This document shows, in pieces, positions 1 through 8,887 of a stretch of 56,773 bases of DNA (the stretch's first letter is position 1; every line of letters begins with the position of its first letter). The DNA comes from Verrucomicrobiia bacterium (GTDB lineage: Bacteria; Verrucomicrobiota; Verrucomicrobiia; Limisphaerales; UBA8199), in the NCBI GenBank assembly GCA_035946615.1, contig DASYZB010000037.1, positions 1 to 56,773 on the forward strand, given 5' to 3'. The notes under the pieces are model-generated. The model was not told the origin of the DNA, ran no database searches, and saw only the letters and a program-made list of their open reading frames with translations. Made by a program: the position numbers and the translations under genes.

Positions 1-411
1 ATTCGCGATGCCGAACGCAATTTGGCGGTGCTGGATTTCGTCGAGAAACACGCCGAACGGAAGGAATTTTCCTGGGGCCTGAGGCAGTTTCAGCCGCAAC
101 TGCTCATGATTCTGACCCGTGCGCGCGGAGCCCAGGCGGTGCAAGCCGATGATTACACGCTGGCCCTGCGCTTGATCGAAGAAGGGCTGGACCTAATCCG
201 CGGCTTTTACCGCGAGCACGCCGGGGTCGAAGCGGCTGAAGAGAGCGGCGAGTTATTTTCTCTGGAGACCTGGCTTGAAGAGGTCCGCGCCAAACGCCCG
301 TTGTCGCGCCGGGAACGGCTCGAACATGCCTTGCACGATGCGGTTAAATCGGAAGATTACGAGCGGGCCGCCAAAGTGCGCGATCAATTGCGCAATCTCC
401 CGCCCGAGTAG
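1..411 (+). CDS. UvrB/UvrC-motif (UVR domain) protein, 5' end outside window
   Basis: The reading frame is open from base 1, so the gene starts upstream; the first possible internal start is a TTG at 22. The visible 136 codons are mostly helical and charged. The last ~35 residues (SRRERLEHALHDAVKSEDYE and onward to RDQLRNL) match the UVR motif, a short helical hairpin used by UvrB and UvrC to contact each other and also present in McsA-type and other small regulators. The protein has no visible zinc fingers in the part seen, so its role cannot be fixed; nucleotide-excision repair or a stress-protease adaptor are both only guesses. Its 3' end overlaps the 3' end of the converging DUF883-like gene by 68 bp. 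Confidence 0.75.
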   Translation: MRDAERNLAVLDFVEKHAERKEFSWGLRQFQPQLLMILTRARGAQAVQADDYTLALRLIEEGLDLIRGFYREHAGVEAAEESGELFSLETWLEEVRAKRPLSRRERLEHALHDAVKSEDYERAAKVRDQLRNLPPE

Positions 412-745
412 CTTGGCGTTTTTTGGCCCAAAGGGCTCCGGCAAGCACTCCCAGGGCGAATGCGAACCCGGCTGAGGAATAAGGGTATTGGTGCATGACC
501 TTATCGGCCGCCAAGGCACTGGAAATGGCATGCTGCTGGATTCGGCGGCAGCCATCCTTGAGCTGTTGGAGGCGCGCCGTGATGTCCAGCTTGTGCTTCT
601 CTTGGAGACCGCTCCCAGCGGCTTGGGCGACTTCCTCAGCCCCCTGGACCACTAGCATTAAATTATCCACCAACTTCTCGAGTGAAGTCTCTTGTGAAAT
701 TAAATCTTTATAATACAACTCCATAACATTACGGGGGCGCGCCAC
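344..745 (-). CDS. DUF883-like (ElaB/YqjD family) membrane-anchored protein
   Basis: The 133-residue product has an acidic, helical N-terminal half with the pattern of the ElaB/YqjD/YgaM group, then one C-terminal membrane segment (SSAGFAFALGVLAGALWAKK, about residues 90-110) followed by basic residues. Family members in Enterobacteria are inner-membrane proteins, some of which bind ribosomes in stationary phase; that role is not shown here. The start is uncertain: GTG at 745 has a weak GAGG upstream, while ATG at 724 gives a protein seven residues shorter. The last ~20 codons run antisense through the end of the UVR-motif gene, longer than the family's usual tail. Confidence 0.7.
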   Translation of the reverse strand: MARPRNVMELYYKDLISQETSLEKLVDNLMLVVQGAEEVAQAAGSGLQEKHKLDITARLQQLKDGCRRIQQHAISSALAADKVMHQYPYSSAGFAFALGVLAGALWAKKRQATRAGDCAIDRALWRPARNLPI

Positions 746-931
746 TGCCCTTGTCGCCTCTTGGTTTCCTTATTGATTCTTAAGGCTAAACCCGCCGAAA
801 AGCAACCTCTGGCCGCAACATCAGCGCGCGAATCAAGCTTGGGGCCAACGCAACTTTCTGCGTATGGGGTCTTGCACCCCGTGACCACGTAATCGAATTT
901 GTGCCGGTCGTTAAGAGCAAGCGATAACTCA

Positions 932-2155
932 ATGCGCCCCGCACTCATCAAATCCGCCCAAACGAGTCCGCCAAGCCGCTGGCTTAACCGCACCGTCATC
1001 GGCATTGGGCTCGCGTCGCTGTTCAGCGATTGGTCGCACGAGATGGCTACTACGGTGATGCCGGCTTTTCTGGCGACCATGGGCGTGGCGGCGATTTGGC
1101 TGGGGCTGATTGAAGGCGTTTCCGATGGGCTTTCCAGTTTCGCCAAAATGGGGTCGGGCTATTACACGGATGGTTTGCGGCGACGCAAACCGATTGCTGT
1201 TATCGGCTACGTCATGACTGCTCTAGGCACGGCCGCGTTCGGGCTGGCTACGGCTGCCTGGCATGTTCTGCTCGCCCGCGCGTTTGCGTGGCTTGGCCGA
1301 GGCGTTCGCACGCCAGTCCGGAAGGCCTTGCTGGCCTCAGCCATCACCCCGGAAACCTATGGCCGAGCCTTTGGTTTTGAGCGGATGATGGATACGCTCG
1401 GGGCAATTGTCGGGCCATTAAGCGCATTTGTTTTGCTGCAAGCCCTCAATCACAGGTACCCGCCTCTTTTCGCTTTGACCCTAATCCCAAGCCTGGTAGC
1501 CGCCGGCCTTATCACATTCCTTGTAAAAGAGAAGGACCGAAAGCCGGTTCCTCATATCTCGTTCGGCGCGCGGCTGCGCTCCTTGCCGCCCGCTTATCGG
1601 AAATTCGTGTTCGCGGTCGGCCTTTTTGGACTGGGCGCTTTCGCCCATACGCTCTTAATCCTGCTCGCGACCCAGAAGCTGACTCCCTCACTTGGTCCGG
1701 CTAAGGCCGCCAGCGCCGCTGTTGGTCTCTACGTTTTGCATAATGTCTTCTACGCGTCGTTCGCCTTTATAGGCGGCTGGCTTGGAGATCGCTTTTCCAA
1801 AAGATGGTTGCTTGCCGGCGGCTATCTCCTGGCAGCGGCGATGTCTCTTTGCATCATCATATTGCCGCTAACAATTTGGACGTTCGCCCTCATTTTCGTG
1901 CTGGGCGGAACCAACGCCGCCCTTGAAGAAACCCTGGAAGATTCCCTTTGCGCCGAACTGGTGGGCGAAGAACAGCATGGGATGGCGTTCGGGGTCCTGG
2001 CCACCGTGAACGGAATTGGCGACTTTTTTTCCAGCCTCGCCGTGGGCGTGTTGTGGACAACGGTCGGCATTTCTGTCGCCTTCGGCTACAGCCTGGTACT
2101 ATCCCTGCTTGGCGCAATTTTAGTCTCGACCATCCGTTCGAGAAGCAGAGTGTGA
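932..2155 (+). CDS. Major facilitator superfamily (MFS) transporter
   Basis: About 407 residues from the ATG at 932; an in-frame TTG at 899 would add 11 residues with no membrane or motif content, so 932 is preferred although no clear Shine-Dalgarno precedes it. The protein has about twelve hydrophobic segments and the MFS loop motif between TM2 and TM3 (GYYTDGLRRRKP), with a second related loop in the C-terminal half (GGWLGDRFSKRW). Substrate cannot be told from sequence; this branch is often annotated as a multidrug or sugar-type permease. It lies alone, directly upstream of the hydrogenase relics, and shares no obvious operon partner. Confidence 0.85.
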   Translation: MRPALIKSAQTSPPSRWLNRTVIGIGLASLFSDWSHEMATTVMPAFLATMGVAAIWLGLIEGVSDGLSSFAKMGSGYYTDGLRRRKPIAVIGYVMTALGTAAFGLATAAWHVLLARAFAWLGRGVRTPVRKALLASAITPETYGRAFGFERMMDTLGAIVGPLSAFVLLQALNHRYPPLFALTLIPSLVAAGLITFLVKEKDRKPVPHISFGARLRSLPPAYRKFVFAVGLFGLGAFAHTLLILLATQKLTPSLGPAKAASAAVGLYVLHNVFYASFAFIGGWLGDRFSKRWLLAGGYLLAAAMSLCIIILPLTIWTFALIFVLGGTNAALEETLEDSLCAELVGEEQHGMAFGVLATVNGIGDFFSSLAVGVLWTTVGISVAFGYSLVLSLLGAILVSTIRSRSRV

Positions 2156-2301
2156 CCCGCATAATCCGAAACCCACTTTTTTGCGTTCGTGGCCTGGCCG
2201 GCGCAATGGGGAAACTCCGGCCTGATGACCTTTATCGTGAACCACAGGGTCGCCGAAAATCCTGAAGGGATTTCGCCCTCCAGCCCCGGGTTGCGACCCC
2301 G

Positions 2302-2574
2302 CCCTTTCAACACGAGCTTATTCATTTGAGTGGGCTGATCGTCGCAACTCAAAACAACGCTGCTCGTATTGCGATGAGTGTCGATAAGGCCGCTCGCGCC
2401 TTAATCAAGAAAGGACAGGTCAATGAAGGTTTGTTGAACCTGGTCGAACTGGCCTTTCGCGCATGCGACCCGTGCTTCGGGTGCGCGACCCACGCTTTGC
2501 CCGGCCATTTGCCCATTTCGATCAGTATTTACGACTCCCAGCGCGCGCTGGTTCGGCAACTGACACAATCCTGA
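2302..2574 (+). pseudogene. C-terminal relic of a cytosolic (group 3-type) [NiFe] hydrogenase large subunit
   Basis: Only the last ~90 codons of a hydrogenase large subunit survive. The readable stretch includes LIVATQNNAARIAMSVDKAA and then RACDPCFGCATH, the L2 motif whose two cysteines hold the Ni-Fe site and whose His marks the cleavage point for maturation. A short tail (about 25 residues) follows and ends in TGA, as in precursors that need an endopeptidase. The N-terminal ~350 residues, including the first CxxC pair, are absent: upstream sequence in this frame reaches a stop at 2263-2265 without recognisable homology. The matching maturation protease relic lies just downstream in the same frame. 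Subgroup (3b, 3c, 3d) cannot be decided from the piece. Confidence 0.8.
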
Positions 2575-2697
2575 GCAAATCGGCTTGTGCCCCGCCTCTC
2601 GAGCTGCGTGTTCCCTAAATCCAAGTCTGTTTTGAAAACCCTCCCCGCCTCTTTGCTCTCCTTCCCTGAGTCATCCAGGAAAGGCAGTCTGGCCGAA

Positions 2698-2997
2698 ATC
2701 CCACAGCCCGGGAAACGAACCCTGCTCCTGGGGTTTGGTAACGACCTGCTCGCCGATGACGCCATTGGCCTGCGCATCGCCGCCACCTTACCTCTTTCTC
2801 CCCGCACTTTTTAGGCATCGGAGAAAGTTTTAGCCTTGGGACGCATCCTCGGTTTGTCCGTCCCCAGCGAAGTCAAAATATTCGCGGTAGAAGTGCTGGA
2901 CCCATTCACGGTGTCACTCAAAATGACTCCGGCAATGGAAGCGGCGGTGCCTGCCATTGTTAAGCGAGTGCTGGCAGCCCTTCCAACAGAATCGTAG
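2698..2997 (+). pseudogene. Hydrogenase maturation protease relic with internal deletion and stop
   Basis: Two pieces of a HycI/HyaD-type hydrogenase maturation endopeptidase lie in one frame separated by a TAG at 2812-2814. The N-terminal piece reads RTLLLGFGNDLLADDAIGLR, the family's GxGNxLxxDDxxG start with its Ni-binding acidic residue. The C-terminal piece (from about 2824) reads LGRILGLSVPSEVKIFAVEV followed by DPFT...MTPAMEAAVP, the family's end. The ~70-80 central residues, with the remaining metal ligands, are missing, so the product would be inactive. An 8-bp inverted repeat (2794-2801 with 2820-2827) brackets the junction. An open stretch back to a GTG at 2587 has no family similarity. 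Placement after the large-subunit relic matches usual hydrogenase operons. Confidence 0.75.
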
Positions 2998-3210
2998 GCT
3001 GTCCGTCTTTGGCCCGCTGATTGCTCTTCTAGTGATTCACGCAAATGCGAAACTGTGCTCAGCCCTTAAATTGCCAGGCCCCCAAAGTTCGCCGACTCGA
3101 TGGGGCACTTGCCGCTTCACAGGCGATTTGGCCAGGGGCTCGATTCTGCCTGGAATCCTTGGGCAGAAGTCAACCGTCTCAAGGTGATTTATAAGATTGC
3201 TGCTTCCTTG

Positions 3211-3240
3211 TTGACAATAGACATCCAAAAACCATTTAAT
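3211..3240 (+). promoter_or_regulatory. Candidate sigma-70-type promoter
   Basis: TTGACA (3211-3216) and TTTAAT (3235-3240) are separated by 18 bp in an AT-rich stretch, 26 bp before the ATG of the large exported protein at 3267. The -35 is a perfect consensus and the -10 matches at five of six positions. Verrucomicrobial housekeeping promoters are not well mapped, so this is by analogy. Confidence 0.45.
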
Positions 3241-3266
3241 CTGAATTGGCAGGCGCATAAATTGAC

Positions 3267-5900
3267 ATGAAATTGTCTTACACCCGTTCAATTTGTATCC
3301 TCGTGGCAACATGGCTTTGCTTCCAGCCGCTTTGCTCGATGGCAGCCGTTTCCGTTGGCATCACGCCGTCGATCATCAGCAATACCTACAGCGCGCCAAT
3401 CACGCTGCAAATCAAAGGCTTAACGGCAGGTGACACCGTGGTCGTTCAGAAATTCATCGATGCCAATACCAATGGCGTGTTGGATAGCAGGGACCCTTTG
3501 TGGCAGCAATTTAGTCTCACCGATGGACAGGCCACCGTCATTGGCGGCGTCACGAATTTCAATGTGCCTGGCGATACGGACAACGTGTCCGGACAAATCA
3601 CTGCCCAGTTGTACCTGCAAAATGACTTTTCCCAAACCCTCGTTGGGAAGTACCTTTTTGTCGTTTCCAGTCCGGCTGGTCATTTCACCCCGCTGACTAA
3701 TTCTTTCAGCATTACCAATTTTGGATTTGCCCAAAAGTTTACTGGCAAGGTCATGAACAACGGGACGAACGTTCCGTATGCCTCTGTATTGCTTTTTCAA
3801 CCGTCAAGCGGTGGTGGCGGTGGCGGTGGCGGAATGAACCCCCAGGGCGGTGCGGTGGCTGACCTTTCAGGGGATTATACGATTAAGGCGCCGCCAGGAA
3901 CTTATGCCTTGGTCCCCTTGAGTTTCAATTTCGTTTCGAGCGTTGGCAGCGCGCCCAATTTTACCCTGAGCAGTGGCCAAACCCTCGTCACAAATCTCAG
4001 CAATAGCTTTATTACAGCGACGCAAAGCATCTCGGGCAAACTGGTGGATGCGAATAATTCGAGCCTGGGCATACCCGGCGTGTTGATGGCGCTGGAATCA
4101 TCCAACAGTTTTCTGGCGGTCAGTTCCACGGATACCAATGGGAATTTCAACGTGCCGGTCGTAGCGGATCAGTGGAAGGTTCAGCCATCGGAACAGTCGC
4201 TGGACACCCATGGCTATTTGGCCTCGCAAAACAAGTTAAACGTCAGCACAGCATCCGGCAGCGTCTCGGGCCTCAGCATCGCTTTGCCCAAGGCCACCGC
4301 CCTGTTTTATGGGACAGTGAAGGACAATTCGGGCAATCCTCTGACACACGTTCAACTCTATTCCTCAGACCAGGTTACCGGCAACTACCAAGATAATGGG
4401 GTTTACACTGATCCGAACGGCAATTATGTGGCGCTGGCGCTGGCGGGGACCTGGCGGATAGGCGTTTCCAGCGATAGCAATCCTGCATTTGCCAATTACA
4501 TTTTCTCCCAGGGCACCCAAACAAACGTAAGCGCGGGACAGGCCATTCAAAACAATTTCACCGCTATCGTGGCCACAAACCAGATTACAGGGAACGTCCA
4601 ATTTAACGGCAACCCTGTTTCATCTGTTCAGGAGTTTGCGTACGCAACCATCAATGGAACATTCTATCAGGCCCAGGCAGATACGGACAGCAGCGGCAAC
4701 TATGCGCTGAACGTCCCGAACGGGGCCTGGAGCGTGAATGTGAACTGCCAGGGGGGAAACAACAGCCTGGATAGCATTCTGGGGAGCGGCAATTACCAGT
4801 GCCCGAGCACCCAAAGCGTCAATATCACTAACAACAACGGCGTTGCCAATTTCATCGTTCAACCCTGCAACGGCGTTCAAATCAGCACCACGTCATTGCA
4901 AAACGGACAGGTGAATACCTATTATAGCGTTTTCCTGAACGGCTCCAGTTGCAGCGGCAACTTGACTTGGTCCGTGAACGACCCGCAGAATTTCCCGCCC
5001 GGCCTGACTCTGGGCTCGAACGGCCAGATTTTTGGCACTCCCAGTACGGCAGGGACCTACAATTTTTCGGTGAATGCCAATGATAATAATGGCCATTCCG
5101 CCAACCAGGGTCTTTCGTTGATGATCATTGGCACTCCCTTGCAAGTGACCTCCTCATTCCTGCTCAACGCAACCAACGGCATCTCTTATAACCAGACCCT
5201 TCAAGCCTCCGGCGGAACGCCTCCTTACAATTGGTCCATCCCAAGCTTTTCCGCCCCGCTACCGCCGAATTTAACCCTGGGAAGCAATGGCGTCCTTTCC
5301 GGCACGCCAACCACAAACGGCACATTTTATTTCGACGTGATCGTCACGGACACCGTCAACAATTCAGTCGAAAAAGACGGCCTGGTGCTGAACGTGGTCA
5401 ATCCGCCGCCGGCGGCATTGGTGATCACAAATAATTCACTGCCCAATGGGAATGTTGGCGCGCTCTATAACGCGCAACTGGCCGTGACTGGCGGGCAACC
5501 ACCTTACTACTGGTCCCTGGCGATTGGATCGGCCAATCCGCCGCCCGGCCTTGTAATTAATCCCAACGGCTTTATCTCCGGCACGCCGACAAGCAGTGGC
5601 CTCTTCTCCTTCAAAGTTCAGGCGACTGATGTCAATTCGTCCTCGACCAACAAAGTCTTTGCCGTTTTGATCAATCCAAGGCCCATTCTGCTGTTCTCGG
5701 GCTGGCAGGCAAACCACTTGCAGATGCAGCTTATCGGCGGCTCAAACCAGAACTACACAATCCAGGCAACAACTAACGTGAGCGTTCCGAATTGGGTTTT
5801 GCTTGTCGTGACCAACAGCCCCACAGCCAGTTCCTTCATCGTGACCGATCCCAATCCCACGAACTCACAACGCTTTTATCGCGCGCTGATTGGACCGTAG
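3267..5900 (+). CDS. Large exported protein with carboxypeptidase-regulatory-like and putative Ig (He_PIG) repeats
   Basis: The 877-residue protein starts with a clear signal peptide (basic start, hydrophobic core, cleavage near residue 26). Residues ~30-160 form a beta-rich domain. A run of eight glycines near residue 185 links to several carboxypeptidase-regulatory-like beta sandwiches (about 170-550), each with a SGNY- or NGNY-type strand. From ~555 to 805 there are three putative Ig (He_PIG) repeats, recognisable by PPGLTLGSNGQIFGTPSTAG and two close variants. The last ~70 residues (IQATTNVSVPNW ... QRFYRALIGP) belong to a C-terminal domain shared with three other exported proteins in this window. 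It is probably a cell-surface or secreted structural or adhesive protein; no catalytic motif is visible. A promoter candidate lies just upstream. Confidence 0.85.
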   Translation: MKLSYTRSICILVATWLCFQPLCSMAAVSVGITPSIISNTYSAPITLQIKGLTAGDTVVVQKFIDANTNGVLDSRDPLWQQFSLTDGQATVIGGVTNFNVPGDTDNVSGQITAQLYLQNDFSQTLVGKYLFVVSSPAGHFTPLTNSFSITNFGFAQKFTGKVMNNGTNVPYASVLLFQPSSGGGGGGGGMNPQGGAVADLSGDYTIKAPPGTYALVPLSFNFVSSVGSAPNFTLSSGQTLVTNLSNSFITATQSISGKLVDANNSSLGIPGVLMALESSNSFLAVSSTDTNGNFNVPVVADQWKVQPSEQSLDTHGYLASQNKLNVSTASGSVSGLSIALPKATALFYGTVKDNSGNPLTHVQLYSSDQVTGNYQDNGVYTDPNGNYVALALAGTWRIGVSSDSNPAFANYIFSQGTQTNVSAGQAIQNNFTAIVATNQITGNVQFNGNPVSSVQEFAYATINGTFYQAQADTDSSGNYALNVPNGAWSVNVNCQGGNNSLDSILGSGNYQCPSTQSVNITNNNGVANFIVQPCNGVQISTTSLQNGQVNTYYSVFLNGSSCSGNLTWSVNDPQNFPPGLTLGSNGQIFGTPSTAGTYNFSVNANDNNGHSANQGLSLMIIGTPLQVTSSFLLNATNGISYNQTLQASGGTPPYNWSIPSFSAPLPPNLTLGSNGVLSGTPTTNGTFYFDVIVTDTVNNSVEKDGLVLNVVNPPPAALVITNNSLPNGNVGALYNAQLAVTGGQPPYYWSLAIGSANPPPGLVINPNGFISGTPTSSGLFSFKVQATDVNSSSTNKVFAVLINPRPILLFSGWQANHLQMQLIGGSNQNYTIQATTNVSVPNWVLLVVTNSPTASSFIVTDPNPTNSQRFYRALIGP

Positions 5901-5958
5901 CGGTTCATCTGGAATGGGGAGCGCGCTCCGAGCTTCCCACGCTTCACGCTTCACGGCT

Positions 5959-7164
5959 CTACGGCCCAAGCTTGAGCACATCCAGCCCGATAATGTCCGG
6001 GTTGCCTTTTCCTATCGAAACCAGCAGCTCAGTGGCTGGCTCGTGACTGAGCTGGATGCGGCAACTGGCCGCCGCCGCTCCTTCGAAAATCACGTTCTGC
6101 ACCTCCTCGATATTGATTCCCGCCCGGCGAACTTGGTCCATCACGAATGCCAGCACGCCAACCCGGTCGTAATGGCGCACCACGAGCTGGCACTTGGCTG
6201 GAGTCCGGCTGGCAAGGTTGACGCAATTCAGCACCACACCGCTCCGGACAAACGTCTCGATAATGCGGATGGCTTCCTCAGCGATTGCATCCTGCGCTTG
6301 TTCGGTTGAGGCGCCGATGTGATGCGTGCCGTAAAGGTTTGGCAAATCCAGGAGCGGCTCGGCAAACGGTCCGCTGCCCTCGCCCGGCTCGGGATCAAAC
6401 ACATCCAGACCCGCGCGCAACTGGCCGGCCTCGAGCGCTGCCCGCAACGCCTCCTGGTCAACCACTTCGCCTCGTGCGGTATTGATCAATATCGCCCCCG
6501 GTTTCATCAGCGCCAGGCGCGCGGCGTTCACCAGCTTGCGAGTCTCCGGTTTGAGCGCGACGTGCAGCGAGACGATGTCCGCCCGGCGGAACACCTCATC
6601 CACGTCCGCGCCGCGTTCCACTCCTAATTCCTCAGCCGTCTTATCCGAAAGCGAACGCGACCAGGCGATGACCGGCAATCCAAAGGCATGCGCGCGCTTG
6701 ATCACCTCGCGCCCAATCTGGCCCACTCCTACCACCCCAAGCGTTTTGCCCAAAAGCCCGTCGGCGCGCGAGAATTCCTTTTTATTCCATTGATGGGCGC
6801 GCAGGGCGGCCACGTTTTCTGGAATCCGCCGGTCAATTGCCAGCAGTAGCCCGAAGACCAACTCCGCCACCGCCACGGAATTTTTTCCCGGGCAATTACT
6901 GACGAACACGCCCCGAGCGCTGGCGGCTTTCACATCGATGGTATTGACCCCGGCGCCGGCCCGGAGCACCAGGGCCAATTGGTCCGAGGCCTTGAGCGCC
7001 TCGGCTGTCACTTGTTTGCCGCGCACGACCAGGATTTTGTAAGAGGCTACAAGGCGGGGCAGGTCCGCTGATTTAACAGAAGGTTCGTAGGTTACCTCGC
7101 AACCCAAGCCCTTGAGTCTTTCGACGTGTTTCTGCGAGAATTTATCCGCAATGAGGGTTTTCAT
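5959..7164 (-). CDS. serA: D-3-phosphoglycerate dehydrogenase
   Basis: The 401-residue protein belongs to the D-2-hydroxyacid dehydrogenase family and is best matched to SerA, which oxidises 3-phosphoglycerate with NAD as the first step of serine synthesis. Visible features are LRAGAGVNTIDV, the nucleotide-binding GVVGVGQIGREV near residue 145, the INTARGEVVD segment, the catalytic His in THHIGASTEQAQ, and a C-terminal ACT-like regulatory region (about 325-401). It lies 4 bp after the stop of the sugar kinase upstream, so the two are very probably co-transcribed. Glyoxylate or hydroxypyruvate reductase are alternatives within the superfamily, but the ACT tail favours SerA. Confidence 0.88.
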   Translation of the reverse strand: MKTLIADKFSQKHVERLKGLGCEVTYEPSVKSADLPRLVASYKILVVRGKQVTAEALKASDQLALVLRAGAGVNTIDVKAASARGVFVSNCPGKNSVAVAELVFGLLLAIDRRIPENVAALRAHQWNKKEFSRADGLLGKTLGVVGVGQIGREVIKRAHAFGLPVIAWSRSLSDKTAEELGVERGADVDEVFRRADIVSLHVALKPETRKLVNAARLALMKPGAILINTARGEVVDQEALRAALEAGQLRAGLDVFDPEPGEGSGPFAEPLLDLPNLYGTHHIGASTEQAQDAIAEEAIRIIETFVRSGVVLNCVNLASRTPAKCQLVVRHYDRVGVLAFVMDQVRRAGINIEEVQNVIFEGAAAASCRIQLSHEPATELLVSIGKGNPDIIGLDVLKLGP

Positions 7165-7168
7165 GGGT

Positions 7169-8269
7169 TCAACGTTGTACGCGCGGGGCGGCGCCAGCTA
7201 CCAGCGCTTCCACTTCTCTGAGTGAGGCCGTCGAGCTATCCCCCGGGGTGGTCATGGCCAGCGCGCCATGGGCCGCCCCGTACTCGATTGCCTTCTGCGG
7301 GTCATTAAACTGCATCAGGCCATAAATGAGGCCGCTGGCAAAGCTGTCCCCGCCACCTACCCGGTCCAGAATCTCGATGCCCTTGCGATGGGGCGCCTGG
7401 TAGAAGCGGCCATCGGCCCAGCAAATAGCGCCCCAATGATTGCGCGTGGCGGAAATCACAGAGCGCAGCGATGTCGCGAGGACCTTAAAGTTGGGATAGG
7501 TCTGAACGGCCTGGCGAATCATCCTCTTGAAGGCATTCAGGTCCAGCCGGGTCAGCCTTTCATTCATCCCTTCGACAGCAAAACCGAGGCAGACGCTAAA
7601 ATCCTCTTCATTGCCCAGCATGACATCTACATGTTTGGCTATCTCCCGATTGACCTCCTGAGCGCGTTGTTGTCCACCGATGCTTTTCCACAGCGATGGC
7701 CGGTAGTTGAGGTCGTAAGAGACAATCGTGCCATGTTTCCGCGCCGCCTGGACGGCTTCAAGAGCCAGCAGGGCGGTGGTGTCGCTAAGCCCTGCGAAGA
7801 TTCCGCCGGTGTGGAACCAGCGCGCGCCGGGCTGGTGGAAGATGTGGTTCCAATCGAAATCGCCCGGCTTAAGCTGGCTGGCAGCGGTGTGGCCGCGGTC
7901 GGGGATGCCCACGGCTCCGCGCACGCCAAAGCCGCGCTCGGTAAAATTCAACCCGTTGCGCGCCGTGCGTCCAACACCGTCATAAGGGGTCCATTGGATA
8001 AAATCGGGAGCTACCCCTCCCTGCAGGATGAAGTCCTCGAGCAATCGCCCTACATCATTATCGGCAAAGGCCGTGCATAAAGCGGTTCGCAGCCCGAAAC
8101 AGCGGCGCAGCCCGCGGGCTACATTGTATTCACCGCCGCCTTCCCAAACCTGGAAGTGGCGGGCGGTGCGCACGCGGCCTTCGCCCGGGTCGAGCCGGAG
8201 CATGACTTCTCCCAAGGCAACCAAATCGAATCGGCAGGAATCCGCAGGTTTGATGTTGAAAACGGCCAT
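7169..8269 (-). CDS. kdgK: PfkB-family sugar kinase, probable 2-keto-3-deoxygluconate kinase
   Basis: A ribokinase-fold (PfkB) kinase of 366 residues from the ATG at 8269, which has GAGG just upstream; an in-frame start at 8311 would add 14 residues of no known content. It opens with LVALGEVMLRLDPGEG and carries the substrate-pocket GGGEYNVARGL, and the C-terminal catalytic signature DRVGGGDSFASGL, whose Asp is the base. KdgK phosphorylates 2-keto-3-deoxygluconate to KDPG, feeding the Entner-Doudoroff cleavage to pyruvate and glyceraldehyde phosphate. Some sequences of this group are slightly atypical, so another sugar acid or fructose-type substrate is possible. The next gene, serA, begins 4 bp after its stop. 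Confidence 0.8.
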   Translation of the reverse strand: MAVFNIKPADSCRFDLVALGEVMLRLDPGEGRVRTARHFQVWEGGGEYNVARGLRRCFGLRTALCTAFADNDVGRLLEDFILQGGVAPDFIQWTPYDGVGRTARNGLNFTERGFGVRGAVGIPDRGHTAASQLKPGDFDWNHIFHQPGARWFHTGGIFAGLSDTTALLALEAVQAARKHGTIVSYDLNYRPSLWKSIGGQQRAQEVNREIAKHVDVMLGNEEDFSVCLGFAVEGMNERLTRLDLNAFKRMIRQAVQTYPNFKVLATSLRSVISATRNHWGAICWADGRFYQAPHRKGIEILDRVGGGDSFASGLIYGLMQFNDPQKAIEYGAAHGALAMTTPGDSSTASLREVEALVAGAAPRVQR

Positions 8270-8351
8270 AGAACCTCGCCGGAATGTTGCGGAAGAAGTC
8301 TCAAATTCCAAGTGCCAAGTTTAAACCGCTAATCTGCGCTGATAATCGCTA

Positions 8352-8780
8352 ATGAGAAAGGCCGCTTTGACATCGCGGCGAGCCGCGCTAATTTGCCCCG
8401 TGCCTTTACGCCTGCCTCGAATCGCCATGGTTTTGGCTTTGGCCAGTTCCATCGGGCTGCACTGGGCTTTTTTTCAATCGGTAGCGTGGATGGGCATGGT
8501 CATTACCTACTCGCAAGAGACCACGGTAAAGGAAGCGTTGGCAAAAACCTTCGACGGCAGGCACCCCTGCCCGCTCTGCAAAGAGATAGCCAAAAGCAAG
8601 AAGTCTGAAAAAAAATCGGAGTTCTCGTGCCAGGTCAAAAAGCTGGACTTTCTCACTCAGACGGCGCGGTTCATCTTCAGCCCTCCAACAGCCTTTTGGC
8701 GCATGACCGGCGATGACCTGCGTCTAACGCCGGTCTGCCGCACCCCTCCCACGCCCCCGCCGCGCGCGGCATTCGTTTAA
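8352..8780 (+). CDS. Small membrane protein with HPCxxC motif, function unknown
   Basis: The 142-residue product has a basic N-terminus, one membrane segment (about residues 23-50), then a soluble part with FDGRHPCPLCKEIAKSKKSE around residue 70 and a Pro-rich tail. A CxxC pair next to His suggests metal or redox chemistry in the periplasm, but this is inference. I recall similar short proteins in other Verrucomicrobiota without assigned function. It is divergent from the kdgK/serA pair and lies 107 bp upstream of the outer-membrane barrel gene, whose mature N-terminus is also Cys-rich, so the two may be a functional pair, possibly in copper or other soft-metal handling. Confidence 0.65.
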   Translation: MRKAALTSRRAALICPVPLRLPRIAMVLALASSIGLHWAFFQSVAWMGMVITYSQETTVKEALAKTFDGRHPCPLCKEIAKSKKSEKKSEFSCQVKKLDFLTQTARFIFSPPTAFWRMTGDDLRLTPVCRTPPTPPPRAAFV

Positions 8781-8887
8781 TCCTGCATTTCGGTGGCCGG
8801 CCGCTTATCGCGGCGGCGGCCAATTCTCTTCTTTTGTAACCTGAGACCCGCTGTGTGGCGGAGTTCTCGCATTTGTTGAATTTAATT

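Noticed and set aside
2086-2352. Minus-strand ORF across the hydrogenase relic
   Set aside because: No family recognised; overlaps the end of the MFS gene and the relic, and shows no start signal.
3808-3831. GGT/GGC run in the 877-residue protein as a phase-variable repeat
   Set aside because: Units are imperfect and whole codons, so slippage would not change the frame in the usual on/off way.
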